In this document: positions 11,154 to 18,750 of the stretch, in pieces
Layout: each line of letters opens with the position of its first letter
Position numbering within the stretch: position 1 is the stretch's first letter
From: Methylobacterium pseudosasicola
Lineage (GTDB): Bacteria; Pseudomonadota; Alphaproteobacteria; Rhizobiales; Beijerinckiaceae
Length of the DNA: 64,000 bases
NCBI RefSeq assembly: GCF_900114535.1
Contig: NZ_FOTK01000001.1
Coordinates: forward strand, 124,001-188,000
Direction of reading: 5' to 3'
Notes under the pieces: generated by a model
Seen by the model: the letters and a program-made list of their open reading frames with translations, nothing else
The model's database searches: none
Told to the model about the DNA's origin: nothing
Program-made: the position numbers and the translations under genes

Positions 11154-11456
11154 CTAACCGGTGCGGCGCCGGAAGAGCGCGGTCTCGATCGCCAACTTCG
11201 GGACCGGCCACCAGCGGAGCCGGGGCGGGGCGGACAGGGTCGCCGCCGGCCGCGGGGCCTCGTCGATCGCGTCCACGGGTTGCTGGGTCTCGATCATACG
11301 CTTCAGCCGCTTCATCGCGGCGATATACATGCAGGCCCGCAGGCGCCGGGCCTCGCAGGACTGGGCGTCTTCGAGATCCTTCAGAAGGGCTTCCGCCTGT
11401 CGGATGTGGTGTTCGGCCTCGGTGATGTAATCGACGATCACACAGAGATCTGACAT
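11154..11456 (-). CDS. Hypothetical protein, 100 residues
   Basis: A mostly helical protein beginning MSDLCVIVDYITEAEHHIRQ. It has a Cys/Arg/Met-rich middle (CEARRLRACMYIAAMKRLKRM) shortened by a Pro-rich C-terminus ending in FRRRTG. I chose the ATG at 11456 over the longer open frame because the extra 27 residues have no protein-like character. No signal peptide or recognised domain. It stands upstream of, and on the same strand as, the Cache gene. Confidence 0.6.
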   Translation of the reverse strand: MSDLCVIVDYITEAEHHIRQAEALLKDLEDAQSCEARRLRACMYIAAMKRLKRMIETQQPVDAIDEAPRPAATLSAPPRLRWWPVPKLAIETALFRRRTG

Positions 11457-11820
11457 CTTCCGGCTCCCGGACGCGATGGAGAGAGCGACGCCGGCACGCT
11501 CCGATCGTGCCCGCCGCGGACCTGTTCCCGAGATCAAGAACCCGTGCAGACCCCGGTTTCGTCCGGGTGTTGTCAGTCTCGTGATCGCACGGCGGAGCCG
11601 CTGATCAATGTTAAAGCACGCCGGATCTTGCGATCACCGGCGAACCACGCCCGACCGGGCGGATGTACGGTATGGATGACAGTAGATCCACATCGGATGC
11701 TGCGGTCAACAAAAAATTCTTACTATTCGTAAAGACCGACAGGTCGGTTACGGGTGCGGGACGGCTTGAATGCTGCGGGTCACCGGCTCCGCGGCACGCT
11801 GTCGCCGAGGCGCTGCCGAC
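11457..11820. other. Intergenic region before the M23 peptidase stop
   Basis: 364 bases between the start of the 100-residue protein gene and the 3' end of the M23 gene, both on the minus strand. It contains an AT-rich patch around 11709-11735 (about 75% A+T) and a small inverted pair CCGAC-AGG-TCGG. I see no gene, RNA or convincing terminator. Confidence 0.4.
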
Positions 11821-13857
11821 TCAGCGCTCGGAGCCTCGCTGGGCCAGGAGCGTGGCGCTCTTCGATGTCTGCATGGTCGCGTCGGCCTGCTCGCGCTGGC
11901 GGTTGAACTCGGCGAGCAGCCGGCCGTCCAGCTCGCGGCCGCGGGGGAGGCGGATCTTCATCGGGTCGACGAAGTGGCCGTTGATGATCACCTCGTAATG
12001 GAGGTGCGCCCCGGTGGAGAGGCCGGTGGAGCCGACATAGCCGACCACCTGCCCCTGCCGGATCCGGGCGCCTTCCCGCACGCCGGCTCCGATCCGCGAC
12101 ATGTGGTTGTAGGCGGTCACGTAGCCGTTGACGTGCTGAATCTCGACGTGGTTGCCGTAGCTCGATGAGTTCTTCACCCGGGCCACGATGCCGTTGCCCG
12201 CGGCCAGGACCGGCGTGCCGACCGGGCTCGCCCAATCGACGCCGGTATGCAGCTTGGCGTAGCCGAGGATCGGGTGGCGCCGATAGCCGAAGCTGGAACT
12301 CATGACGGCGGTGGCCACGGGCTTGCGCAGTAGGAACTTCTTGAGGGAGCGTCCCTGGTCGTCGAGATAATCGATCGTGCCGTCGTCCGGGGACTGGAAG
12401 CGGTAGACCTTGTGGGTTTCGCCGCCCAGCGTCAGCGCCGCGTAGAGCAGGTCCGGCCGCTCGGCGCCGGTCTCGTCGTCGTAGGTGTAGAACACGTCCA
12501 GGCCATCGCCGCTGGCGATCCGGCGCTGGAAATCCAGGTCGTAGCTGAACACCCGGACGATATCCTCGACGGTGGCCCGCGGCAGGTCGTAGCGTGCCGC
12601 GGTCTCGTAGAGGCTCTGGTACAGGCGCGGCCCGGAGCCCGAATCCTCGTTCTCATCCTCGCCAACCTCGGCTTGCGGGTGCGGCTGGGGGGAGGGAGCC
12701 TCCTCGGTCGGCGGGGCCACCGAGACGAAGGCGCCGCGATCATTGAGCGCCGCGATTCCCTCGATGCCGCTCTCGCCGTACAGGATGACCCGGGTGACCT
12801 GTCGGGGATCGCCGGGATACGGCCCGGGGGCGACCTGCACCTGCATCGGCTGGCCTTCCGCGAGGGCGGCGATGCGGGCCTTGCCCCCCAGTGCCGCGAC
12901 GATGCCGCGGATCTGCTCGTCCCCCGCCAGGCCGGCGGCCTTCAGGGCAACCTCCAGGGTCTCGCCCCGTCTGAGCGCGAGCTTGCGCTCCTCCACGAGG
13001 GGCGGCTCGTTCGGCTTCAGCTCGACCTTGGGGATCTTGGTGACGTTCTCGGGGACGACCAGCACCTCGATCGCCTTGAACGGGTTCACGTCCTTGCTGG
13101 CAGACCCTGCCGTCGCGCCCTGTTGAAGGGCGCGCGACAGCAGGATCTGCGGGGCGAGCGGGATGGCGGCGCGGCGCCCGGCCTCGGCAGTGATGCGGCG
13201 CTCCTCTTCCACCTGGGCGGTCACGTCGTCGTCGGTGAGCGCGGGCGCATTCGGGGGCACGGCGGCGTCGGCGAGGTCGCGCTTGATCACCGTCACCTCG
13301 GCCCCGGGCGCGTCGACGGCCGTATCGGGCGCCCGCTCCAAAGGCTCGTCGGAGACGAACTTCATCGGGTCGAACCGGGGCGGCTCGCCGGCATAGACGC
13401 CCGTCGTCAGCGACAGGGGCGTCGTGCTTCGCACGAAGGCCTTGGCCTTGATGATCTCGTGATCCCCCAGCCGGACGGTGACCGACGCGCGAAAGCTCTG
13501 CTTGGCCGAGGCGATCATCAGGTTGCGCACCAGCCGGTCGCCCTTGCGCGCACCGTTCGAGCCGGTCTCGCCCGACCGCGATCGGTTGCCCCCGAACTCG
13601 GGACGGATCGGAACGAACCCATCCTCTTGCAGGGAGACACGGAGGGCTGCGGCGAGCAGGCCGGCGCCGATCAGGCCGGCGAGGGTGCTGGCACAGAGCC
13701 AGTGCAGGTTGACGGCGCGCCGATCGATCCGGTCCGCATGCGCGCCGAGAGCTTGCAGGGGCGCATGGACCCCACCCTCATGGGCGGCCGTGGCGACCTT
13801 CCCGATCTTGAGTCGCCCGATGCGCACCCAGAATCTCTCACGAAACTCCCATCGCAC
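11821..13857 (-). CDS. M23 family metallopeptidase (peptidoglycan endopeptidase)
   Basis: A membrane-anchored protein of about 678 residues. A short cytoplasmic N-terminus is followed by one transmembrane segment at about 54-72 (LCASTLAGLIGAGLLAAAL), a long periplasmic region with LysM/opacity-associated-like and SH3-like stretches, and the C-terminal M23 domain. The zinc site is H537/D541 (HTGVDWASP) with HLHYE at 618-622. Such proteins cut peptide cross-links in peptidoglycan or regulate amidases. The start is uncertain: GTG at 13857 or GTG at 13827. The last ~40 codons are duplicated in a broken copy at 15009-15131. Confidence 0.92.
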   Translation of the reverse strand: MRWEFRERFWVRIGRLKIGKVATAAHEGGVHAPLQALGAHADRIDRRAVNLHWLCASTLAGLIGAGLLAAALRVSLQEDGFVPIRPEFGGNRSRSGETGSNGARKGDRLVRNLMIASAKQSFRASVTVRLGDHEIIKAKAFVRSTTPLSLTTGVYAGEPPRFDPMKFVSDEPLERAPDTAVDAPGAEVTVIKRDLADAAVPPNAPALTDDDVTAQVEEERRITAEAGRRAAIPLAPQILLSRALQQGATAGSASKDVNPFKAIEVLVVPENVTKIPKVELKPNEPPLVEERKLALRRGETLEVALKAAGLAGDEQIRGIVAALGGKARIAALAEGQPMQVQVAPGPYPGDPRQVTRVILYGESGIEGIAALNDRGAFVSVAPPTEEAPSPQPHPQAEVGEDENEDSGSGPRLYQSLYETAARYDLPRATVEDIVRVFSYDLDFQRRIASGDGLDVFYTYDDETGAERPDLLYAALTLGGETHKVYRFQSPDDGTIDYLDDQGRSLKKFLLRKPVATAVMSSSFGYRRHPILGYAKLHTGVDWASPVGTPVLAAGNGIVARVKNSSSYGNHVEIQHVNGYVTAYNHMSRIGAGVREGARIRQGQVVGYVGSTGLSTGAHLHYEVIINGHFVDPMKIRLPRGRELDGRLLAEFNRQREQADATMQTSKSATLLAQRGSER

Positions 13858-14116
13858 AGTCTCGTGCGGTGAAACGTTGCTATCGAACGGTATTTTTATT
13901 CGATATTCAAATTAAAACACGGTTGTCTTTTGAAAAATTGCAGACCAATGTTTTGAATAACGATGATAACATGTTGGGTTTTTGCGATCAATGGAAAGAT
14001 CGGTCTCGTAGGTATGGCGCAATCTGCAAGAAAATGACCAAAAAAAACGATGACAGAGATTGTTTGACTGCGCGATTACAGTCGCGTGTTAGTTTTGATC
14101 GACGTGTATCCTAATC

Positions 14117-14230
14117 TCCCCCTCATCCTGAGGTGCTGCACAGCAGCCTCGAAGGAGCCCTCCAGGGATCGCGCGGCTGGCTGGAGGGCTCTTTCCAGGG
14201 CTTCGTTCCGCTACGCCGCCTCAGGATCAC
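14117..14230. repeat. Dispersed palindromic repeat, family B, copy 1
   Basis: Starts CCCCCTCATCCTGAGGTGC, has an inner inverted pair around GCCCTCCAGGGATCGCG with GGCTGGAGGGC, and ends in GCCTCAGGATCACG complementary to the left end. A second copy at 20961-21058 shares more than 40 consecutive bases apart from single changes, so it is a true dispersed element. Confidence 0.8.
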
Positions 14231-14472
14231 GTCGAGACGGGAACAGACCGGTCAAACAGGCTCTCGGCAGGTCTTCCTAGGTGTTTGAGTCCCGCCACAA
14301 GCGACAGGTTCTGCCAATCTCATCCATGGCTTCGATCATACGGACAGGGTCGCTGGACCGAACTATTCGCTCACCAGCAGGAGAGCGGTCCGCTACGAGG
14401 AGGGAGCTACGGGGCATGCGGACAGCCTGTCTTCCCAGGGGTTTGAGACCGGCTCTGTCGTTCCAGCACCCA

Positions 14473-14516
14473 CCCCGTCATTCCGGGCTCGCCTGCGGCG
14501 CCCCGGAATGACGGGG
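14473..14516. repeat. Perfect hairpin CCCCGTCATTCCGGG...CCCGGAATGACGGGG
   Basis: Fifteen-base perfect arms around a 14-base GC-rich loop. The core GTCATTCCGGG is a widespread alphaproteobacterial intergenic palindrome type. It lies in the degraded region between M23 and ssb and is not followed by a T-run. Confidence 0.75.
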
Positions 14517-14589
14517 GGCTTGATGGGCCTGCCTCTGCAAAGTCAGAACGCGACGTATACGGTAAGCGGGACAGTCCGGATCCAACACC

Positions 14590-14832
14590 TTGAAGGGGCC
14601 GGGGTACGAGCCGGATGGGCAGGCCTTCCGGATGGGCATGGCCTGGGTAGAGAATGTGGGCCACCCCAATGCCGGCCAACGCCCGGTCTTGCTGAAGGTC
14701 GGCGGCACCGACGGCTTCAACAGCGTGCTATTCCTCAACCCGGGCAAGAACCTCGTGGTCTTCGTGGCGGCCAGCAAGCCGCGCCTCCCCATCGAGCGGA
14801 TCGGTGTGGCGCCGTCGCGGCATCTCCCGTGA
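14590..14832 (+). pseudogene. C-terminal remnant of a beta-lactamase-fold serine hydrolase (AmpH/AmpC-like)
   Basis: About 80 codons read in frame as the end of a serine hydrolase: GMAWVENVGHP, then LLKVGGTDGFNSVLFLNPG and NLVVFVAASKP. The KVGG tripeptide stands where class C beta-lactamases and AmpH-type carboxypeptidases have KTG on strand beta-3, with the usual following strands. No start codon with ribosome site, signal peptide or SxxK serine domain is present upstream, and palindromic repeats abut it. I read it as a decayed fragment; the family assignment is tentative. Confidence 0.5.
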
Positions 14833-14901
14833 GGTCGGGGGCCGGTCATGTGCAGGCAGCCGATACCTTGAGCGGCACAGAGCGAGCCCATTTTGGCCGC
14901 C

Positions 14902-14994
14902 ACCGTCATTGCGAGCGCAGCGAAGCAACCCAGGGCGGCGCGCGAACTCCGGACGTGGCGTGTCCCTAGGTTGCTTCGCTGCGCTCGCAATGAC
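14902..14994. repeat. Dispersed palindromic repeat, family A, copy 2
   Basis: The left arm ACCGTCATTGCGAGCGCAGC continues to CCCAGG at 14934. The right arm CCTAGGTTGCTTCGCTGCGC runs to AATGACC. It matches copies at 3658-3753 and 36211-36303. It sits between the hydrolase remnant and the M23 remnant. Confidence 0.85.
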
Positions 14995-15008
14995 CAGAGG
15001 GGCTGCGT

Positions 15009-15131
15009 TCAGCGCTCGAAGCCTCGCTGGGCTACGAGCGTTGCGCCCCTCGGTTTCTGCAGAGTCGCGTCGATCTGCTCGCGCTTGCGGATTAACTCGG
15101 CCAGCAGACGGCCGCCCAGGTCGCGGCCGGC
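15009..15131 (-). pseudogene. 3' fragment of a second M23 peptidase gene
   Basis: Forty codons plus stop that match the last forty codons of the intact M23 gene ending at 11821 (26 of 40 residues identical by eye; shared blocks GRLLAE, REQ, DAT, AQRG). Nothing upstream in this frame resembles the metallopeptidase domain; the sequence instead runs into the ssb terminator. It is therefore a truncated duplicate or the rest of a deleted paralogue. The differences between the copies suggest it is not recent. Confidence 0.75.
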
Positions 15132-15163
15132 GGCGAACGCTTGGCTGCACGCGGGAGAGCGCG

Positions 15164-15198
15164 AAAACAAAAAGGACCAAGGCCGAGGCCTTGGTCCT
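15164..15198 (-). terminator. Intrinsic terminator of ssb
   Basis: On the minus strand a perfect 12-bp stem AGGACCAAGGCC / GGCCTTGGTCCT with a 2-base loop is followed by TTTTGTTTTC. It lies 64 bases after the ssb stop and ends transcription before the M23 remnant. Confidence 0.85.
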
Positions 15199-15261
15199 GA
15201 ACACGCATCATCGGGTCGAGATGCTGTTGCCGCCCCGGGATCCGGGCACAGCCCTGCGGGA

Positions 15262-15831
15262 CTAGAACGGGATATCGTCGTCCAGATCGTACCCACCGCG
15301 GGCGCCACCGCCGCCGCCGGAGGAAGCCGGGGCCGGACGTCCGCCGCCACCGCCGCCCTGGGCGCGGCCGCCGCCGAAATCACCGCCGCGGTCGCCGCCC
15401 CGGCCACCGCCCGAGTCGCCGCCGCGGCTGATCTGGCCGCCGCCCTCGTCCTCGCCGGCGAAGTCGCCGCCGCCACCGCCGCGGCCGTCGAGGATCGTCA
15501 TCTCGCCGCGGAAGCGCTGGAGCACCACCTCGGTGGTGTACTTCTCGACGCCGGAATTGTCGGTCCACTTCCGGGTCTGGAGCTGGCCCTCGATATAGAC
15601 CTTCGAGCCCTTGCGCAGGTACTGCTCGGCCACCCGGGCGAGGTTGTCGTTGTAGATCACGACCGAGTGCCACTCGGTCTTCTCCTTGCGCTCGCCGGAG
15701 GCCTTGTCCTTCCAGGACTCGGAGGTCGCCAGCCGCAGGTTGCAGACCGGGTCGCCCGAGCCGAGGCGGCGCATCTCCGGGTCGCGCCCGAGATTGCCCA
15801 CCAGAATCACCTTGTTGACGCTGCCCGCCAT
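15262..15831 (-). CDS. ssb: Single-stranded DNA-binding protein
   Basis: A 189-residue SSB. The OB-fold occupies ~1-115 ([53 protein letters not shown]), followed by a Gly-rich linker with [15 protein letters not shown] repeats. The conserved acidic tip DLDDDIPF recruits replication and repair partners. The length is normal for alphaproteobacteria. It has its own intrinsic terminator. Confidence 0.98.
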   Translation of the reverse strand: MAGSVNKVILVGNLGRDPEMRRLGSGDPVCNLRLATSESWKDKASGERKEKTEWHSVVIYNDNLARVAEQYLRKGSKVYIEGQLQTRKWTDNSGVEKYTTEVVLQRFRGEMTILDGRGGGGGDFAGEDEGGGQISRGGDSGGGRGGDRGGDFGGGRAQGGGGGGRPAPASSGGGGGARGGYDLDDDIPF

Positions 15832-15999
15832 CGCTCTCTCCTCACCGTACGGATCTCACTGGGCTCATCACCCGGCGGCCGGGGACTCATGCGCCCGGGC
15901 CGTCGGGGCAGCAACCTGCGGTGCGAGATTGTGCCCGCTATCCGCATGCCGCCAAACATGCATGTTCTACCTCTGTTCCATCGAGTCGGCAAGATCGGC

Positions 16000-17016
16000 T
16001 CACGGGATGTGCACAACCAGCTTGCCGAAATTCCGGCCCTTCAGCAGGCCGATGAACGCTTCGGGCGCGTTCTCCAGGCCCTCGACCACGTCTTCCCGGT
16101 AGCGGACCTTGCCCTCCCGGATCCAGGCCCCGACCTCCTGCCGGAAGGTCTCGGCCTGGTCGGCGAAATCCCAGACGATGAAGCCCTGGATGTGCAGGCG
16201 GTTGGTCAGCACCGAACGCATCAGGCCGGGCAGCCGGTCCGGGCCGGCGGGCGCCTCGGTGGCGTTGTAGGCCGAGACCAGGCCGCAGACCGGGATCCGG
16301 GCGAACGGGTTCAGCAGCGGCAGCACGGCGGAGAACACGGCGCCGCCGACATTCTCGAAATACACGTCGATGCCCTTGGGGCAGGCCTCGGCCAGCGCCC
16401 CCGGCAGGTCGGCCCCGCGATGGTCGACCGCCGCGTCGAAGCCGAGCTCCTCGGTGAGGTAGCGGCACTTGTCCGGCCCACCCGCGATCCCCACCGCCCG
16501 GGCGCCCTTCAGCTTGGCGATCTGCCCGACCAGGGACCCCACCGGCCCGGCGGCGGCGGCCACCACCACGGTCTCCCCGGGTTTCGGCCGGCCGATATTC
16601 AATAGGCCGGTATAGGCGGTCATGCCCGGCATCCCGAGCACGCCGACCGCAGTCGAGGGCGGGGCCGCGTCCGGATCGACCGGGCGGGTGCCCTTTCCGT
16701 CGGTGGCGAAGTACTCCTGCCAGCCCGCGAAGGCCGTTCGAAGAGTTCCGACTGGTATATCGGGATTCTTCGAAGCGACGACCTCGCCGACCACCTCGGC
16801 GGTGATCGGTTCGCCGATCTGGACCGGGGTCGCGTAGGATTTCGCGTCGCTCATCCGGCCGCGCATATACGGGTCGAGGGACAACCAGCGCGTGCGGATG
16901 AGGATCTGGCCCGGGCCGATCTCCGGCACCGGCACTTCCTCCAGGCGGAAGTTTTCGGGCTTCGGTTCCCCGTGCGGGCGCGATGCCAGGACGATGCGGC
17001 GGTTCACGGCGTTCAT
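16000..17016 (-). CDS. NADP-dependent oxidoreductase, MDR family (CurA/leukotriene-B4 dehydrogenase-like)
   Basis: A 338-residue zinc-independent medium-chain reductase. The N-terminus MNAVNRRIVLASRPHGEPKP is typical of the YncB/CurA/PTGR family. The nucleotide-binding glycine motif is AAAAGPVGSLVGQIAKLKG and YFENVGGAVFSAVLPLLN is a family signature. The family reduces alpha,beta-unsaturated carbonyls with NADPH. The ATG at 17016 has GGGGAG upstream; the longer open frame is not protein-like. Divergent from the DUF4174 gene. Confidence 0.9.
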   Translation of the reverse strand: MNAVNRRIVLASRPHGEPKPENFRLEEVPVPEIGPGQILIRTRWLSLDPYMRGRMSDAKSYATPVQIGEPITAEVVGEVVASKNPDIPVGTLRTAFAGWQEYFATDGKGTRPVDPDAAPPSTAVGVLGMPGMTAYTGLLNIGRPKPGETVVVAAAAGPVGSLVGQIAKLKGARAVGIAGGPDKCRYLTEELGFDAAVDHRGADLPGALAEACPKGIDVYFENVGGAVFSAVLPLLNPFARIPVCGLVSAYNATEAPAGPDRLPGLMRSVLTNRLHIQGFIVWDFADQAETFRQEVGAWIREGKVRYREDVVEGLENAPEAFIGLLKGRNFGKLVVHIP

Positions 17017-17125
17017 GGACAACTCCCCGAGTGCTCTGCCTGCGCCCCCGATCTGGGGCGTCGCACCCCGGCGGCCAATGGGGCGCCTCGTGCGTTGACC
17101 GGGATCGGCGTCGGACGGAGGCGAC

Positions 17126-17524
17126 ATGCGCACCACCCTGATCGGCCTCGGATTGGCCGCCCTCACCACAGGCGCCGCGATGGCCGGACCGCTCGATGCC
17201 TATCGCTGGCGGTCCCGGGTGCTCGTGCTCTCGGCCCCCGACGCCGCCGACGCCGACCTGCGGGCCCAGCGCGCCGCGCTTGGGCCGATGCGGAACGGTG
17301 TATCCGAGCGCGACCTCGTGGTGCTGGAGGCGGTCGGGACCGGCGCCGAGGCACGGCGTTTGCGCGCGCAACTGTCTCTGCCGGAAGGCGAATTCCGGGC
17401 GGTGCTTATCGGTAAGGATGGCGGCGCCAAGCTCGAGGCCGATGCGCCGATCCCGCCTCAGACGCTGTTCGCCACGATCGACGCGATGCCCATGCGCCGG
17501 GGCGAGATCCAGGGGCGCCGATAG
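17126..17524 (+). CDS. Exported DUF4174 domain protein
   Basis: A 132-residue protein with a cleavable signal (MRTTLIGLGLAALTTGAAMAG) and one DUF4174 domain (LDAYRWRSRVLVLSAPDAAD, FRAVLIGKDGGAKLE). The fold is thioredoxin-like in appearance but no CxxC is present. GGAGG lies 5 bases before the ATG. The function is unknown; members are periplasmic. Confidence 0.85.
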   Translation: MRTTLIGLGLAALTTGAAMAGPLDAYRWRSRVLVLSAPDAADADLRAQRAALGPMRNGVSERDLVVLEAVGTGAEARRLRAQLSLPEGEFRAVLIGKDGGAKLEADAPIPPQTLFATIDAMPMRRGEIQGRR

Positions 17525-17659
17525 CCCGGTTTCCGGGGATGGCGAGGCCTGCGGACACCAACGGTTAAGCCTACCGGCCTATCACCGAGCGGTGTCGGCG
17601 GCCGTGGTTTGGCCGTCCGTTGAGGCCCGCCAGGACGCTCGAACGAGACGCTCGCATCG

Positions 17660-17836
17660 ATGACCCGAGAACAAGTCGCCACCGCCATCCGCCGCCTCGT
17701 AAGCCTCCAGGTCGAGGATATCGAGCGCGCGGTCCGCGACGGCCACAAGACCATCGCGCTGAACGAGCTGGCGGATCTGAACCGCCAGCTCAAGGCCTTC
17801 GCGGCCGCCCTCAAGAAGGCCCCGGCCCGGATCTGA
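17660..17836 (+). CDS. Small helical protein, 58 residues
   Basis: MTREQVATAIRRLVSLQVED opens a short, highly charged helical protein ending in LKKAPARI. Codon third positions are overwhelmingly G/C, which supports translation. No signal or motif; a two-helix coiled hairpin is likely. The stop codon lies inside a 9-bp inverted repeat (GCCCGGATC / GATCCGGGC, 17824-17842) that could act as a shared stop for this gene and the convergent proline-rich gene 12 bases away. Confidence 0.6.
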   Translation: MTREQVATAIRRLVSLQVEDIERAVRDGHKTIALNELADLNRQLKAFAAALKKAPARI

Positions 17837-17847
17837 TCCGGGCTGTT

Positions 17848-18210
17848 CTACCAGCGCGGCCCGCCCCAGCGGCGCGGCGGAAAATCCTCGGGCGGCGGCG
17901 GGGGCGGCCCGCGCTCGAAGGCGGGCTCGTCGCAGACCCGCACCCGTCGGACCATCGGTGCGCCGTCCGGATCGAACCGGCGCCGGACGAAGTCTCGGCA
18001 CGCCTCGGGCGGCGCAGCGGTGAAGCGGGGCCTCCGGAATTCCGGCTCAGGCGGCGGCGGGGGCGGAGGGCGCCGCTCATAGCCATCGCCGGGACCGCCA
18101 TAGCCGTGGGGCGGCGGAGGGGGCCCGTCGAAATCGGCGGCCAGCACCGGGGCGGCGGCGAAGAGCAGGGCGCAGAACCCGGCGCGCTCGATGAGATGAC
18201 GGAGGGGCAC
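17848..18210 (-). CDS. Secreted proline-rich protein
   Basis: A 120-residue protein starting at a GTG (VPLRHLIERAGFCALLFAAA) with GAGG 9 bases upstream and a clear signal peptide ending near VLAADFDG. The mature part has runs of proline (PPPPPP three times) and Arg-rich blocks (EFRRPRF, CRDFVRRRFDPDG), with two cysteines. It looks like a small envelope or outer-membrane-associated protein of unknown role. A longer ATG start at 18252 is possible but would bury the signal peptide. Confidence 0.65.
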   Translation of the reverse strand: MPLRHLIERAGFCALLFAAAPVLAADFDGPPPPPHGYGGPGDGYERRPPPPPPPEPEFRRPRFTAAPPEACRDFVRRRFDPDGAPMVRRVRVCDEPAFERGPPPPPPEDFPPRRWGGPRW

Positions 18211-18321
18211 TGGTAGGCCTCGGCAGGGCGTGGCGGCGGGGATCGCGGCCATCGATGCTAGAGGCTGCGCCGCATCGACTGAACCCACGCCATGTCCCCT
18301 GTTGGCCGCCGTTCAGCCGGC

Positions 18322-18696
18322 TCAGTTCTGCATCGCGTTGATCTCGCACTGGGCGTATTCCCCACTCGCCTTCACGTAGGCGTTGAGCTTCTGCACGTAG
18401 GCCTCGGCGATCGGCCGGAACGCCTGCGCCTGCAGGTTGTAGGCCTTGATCGCATCATTGTAACTGTAGGCCTCCCAGCCCGGGCAGCCGCCCTTGGCGT
18501 CGAGGCAGGCCGGCTTTTCGGGCAGGGCCGGCTTCACCGGCCGCGCCGAGGCCGGCGGCGCCTGGGCCGGCTTGCAGGCCGTAGCCGCCGGGGCGGCGGC
18601 CGGAGGCGGGGCGCCCTTGTCCGGGGCGGCTTTGGGCGCCGCCAGGGCCAGAGTCGGCGCGAGCATGCCCGCGATGAGGAGAAGCCTGCCGCGCAT
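18322..18696 (-). CDS. Exported hypothetical protein with Ala/Pro linker
   Basis: A 124-residue protein: signal peptide MRGRLLLIAGMLAPTLALAA, a Pro/Ala/Lys linker to about residue 65, then a conserved-looking C-terminal helical region (CPGWEAYSYNDAIKAYNLQA, AYVQKLNAYVKASGEYAQCE) with three cysteines. The ATG at 18696 has GGAG 13 bases upstream. No known domain recognised. It lies 55 bases downstream of msrQ on the same strand. Confidence 0.65.
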   Translation of the reverse strand: MRGRLLLIAGMLAPTLALAAPKAAPDKGAPPPAAAPAATACKPAQAPPASARPVKPALPEKPACLDAKGGCPGWEAYSYNDAIKAYNLQAQAFRPIAEAYVQKLNAYVKASGEYAQCEINAMQN

Positions 18697-18750
18697 TGCC
18701 GATGTCACTCCGCTGCGGCCCAAAAACCGCCGGTGGCGGGTTCTGCGGCA

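Larger units (their letters stand above)
13858..14589. other. Non-coding, repeat-bearing region upstream of the M23 gene
   Basis: 732 bases without a believable gene. Bases ~13880-14100 are strikingly AT-rich for this genome and probably hold the M23 promoter, or mark inserted DNA. The open frame there (GTG at 13869, 81 codons) lacks the local codon bias. Next come a family-B palindrome (14117-14230), an unexplained stretch, and a hairpin (14473-14516). Confidence 0.5.

Noticed and set aside
13869..14114. 81-codon frame in the AT-rich patch before the M23 gene
   Set aside because: GTG start without ribosome site, no local codon bias, no protein-like pattern.
14281..14511. Short plus-strand frame between family-B repeat and hairpin
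   Set aside because: It runs into the hairpin, has mixed codon use and no similarity to anything recognisable.
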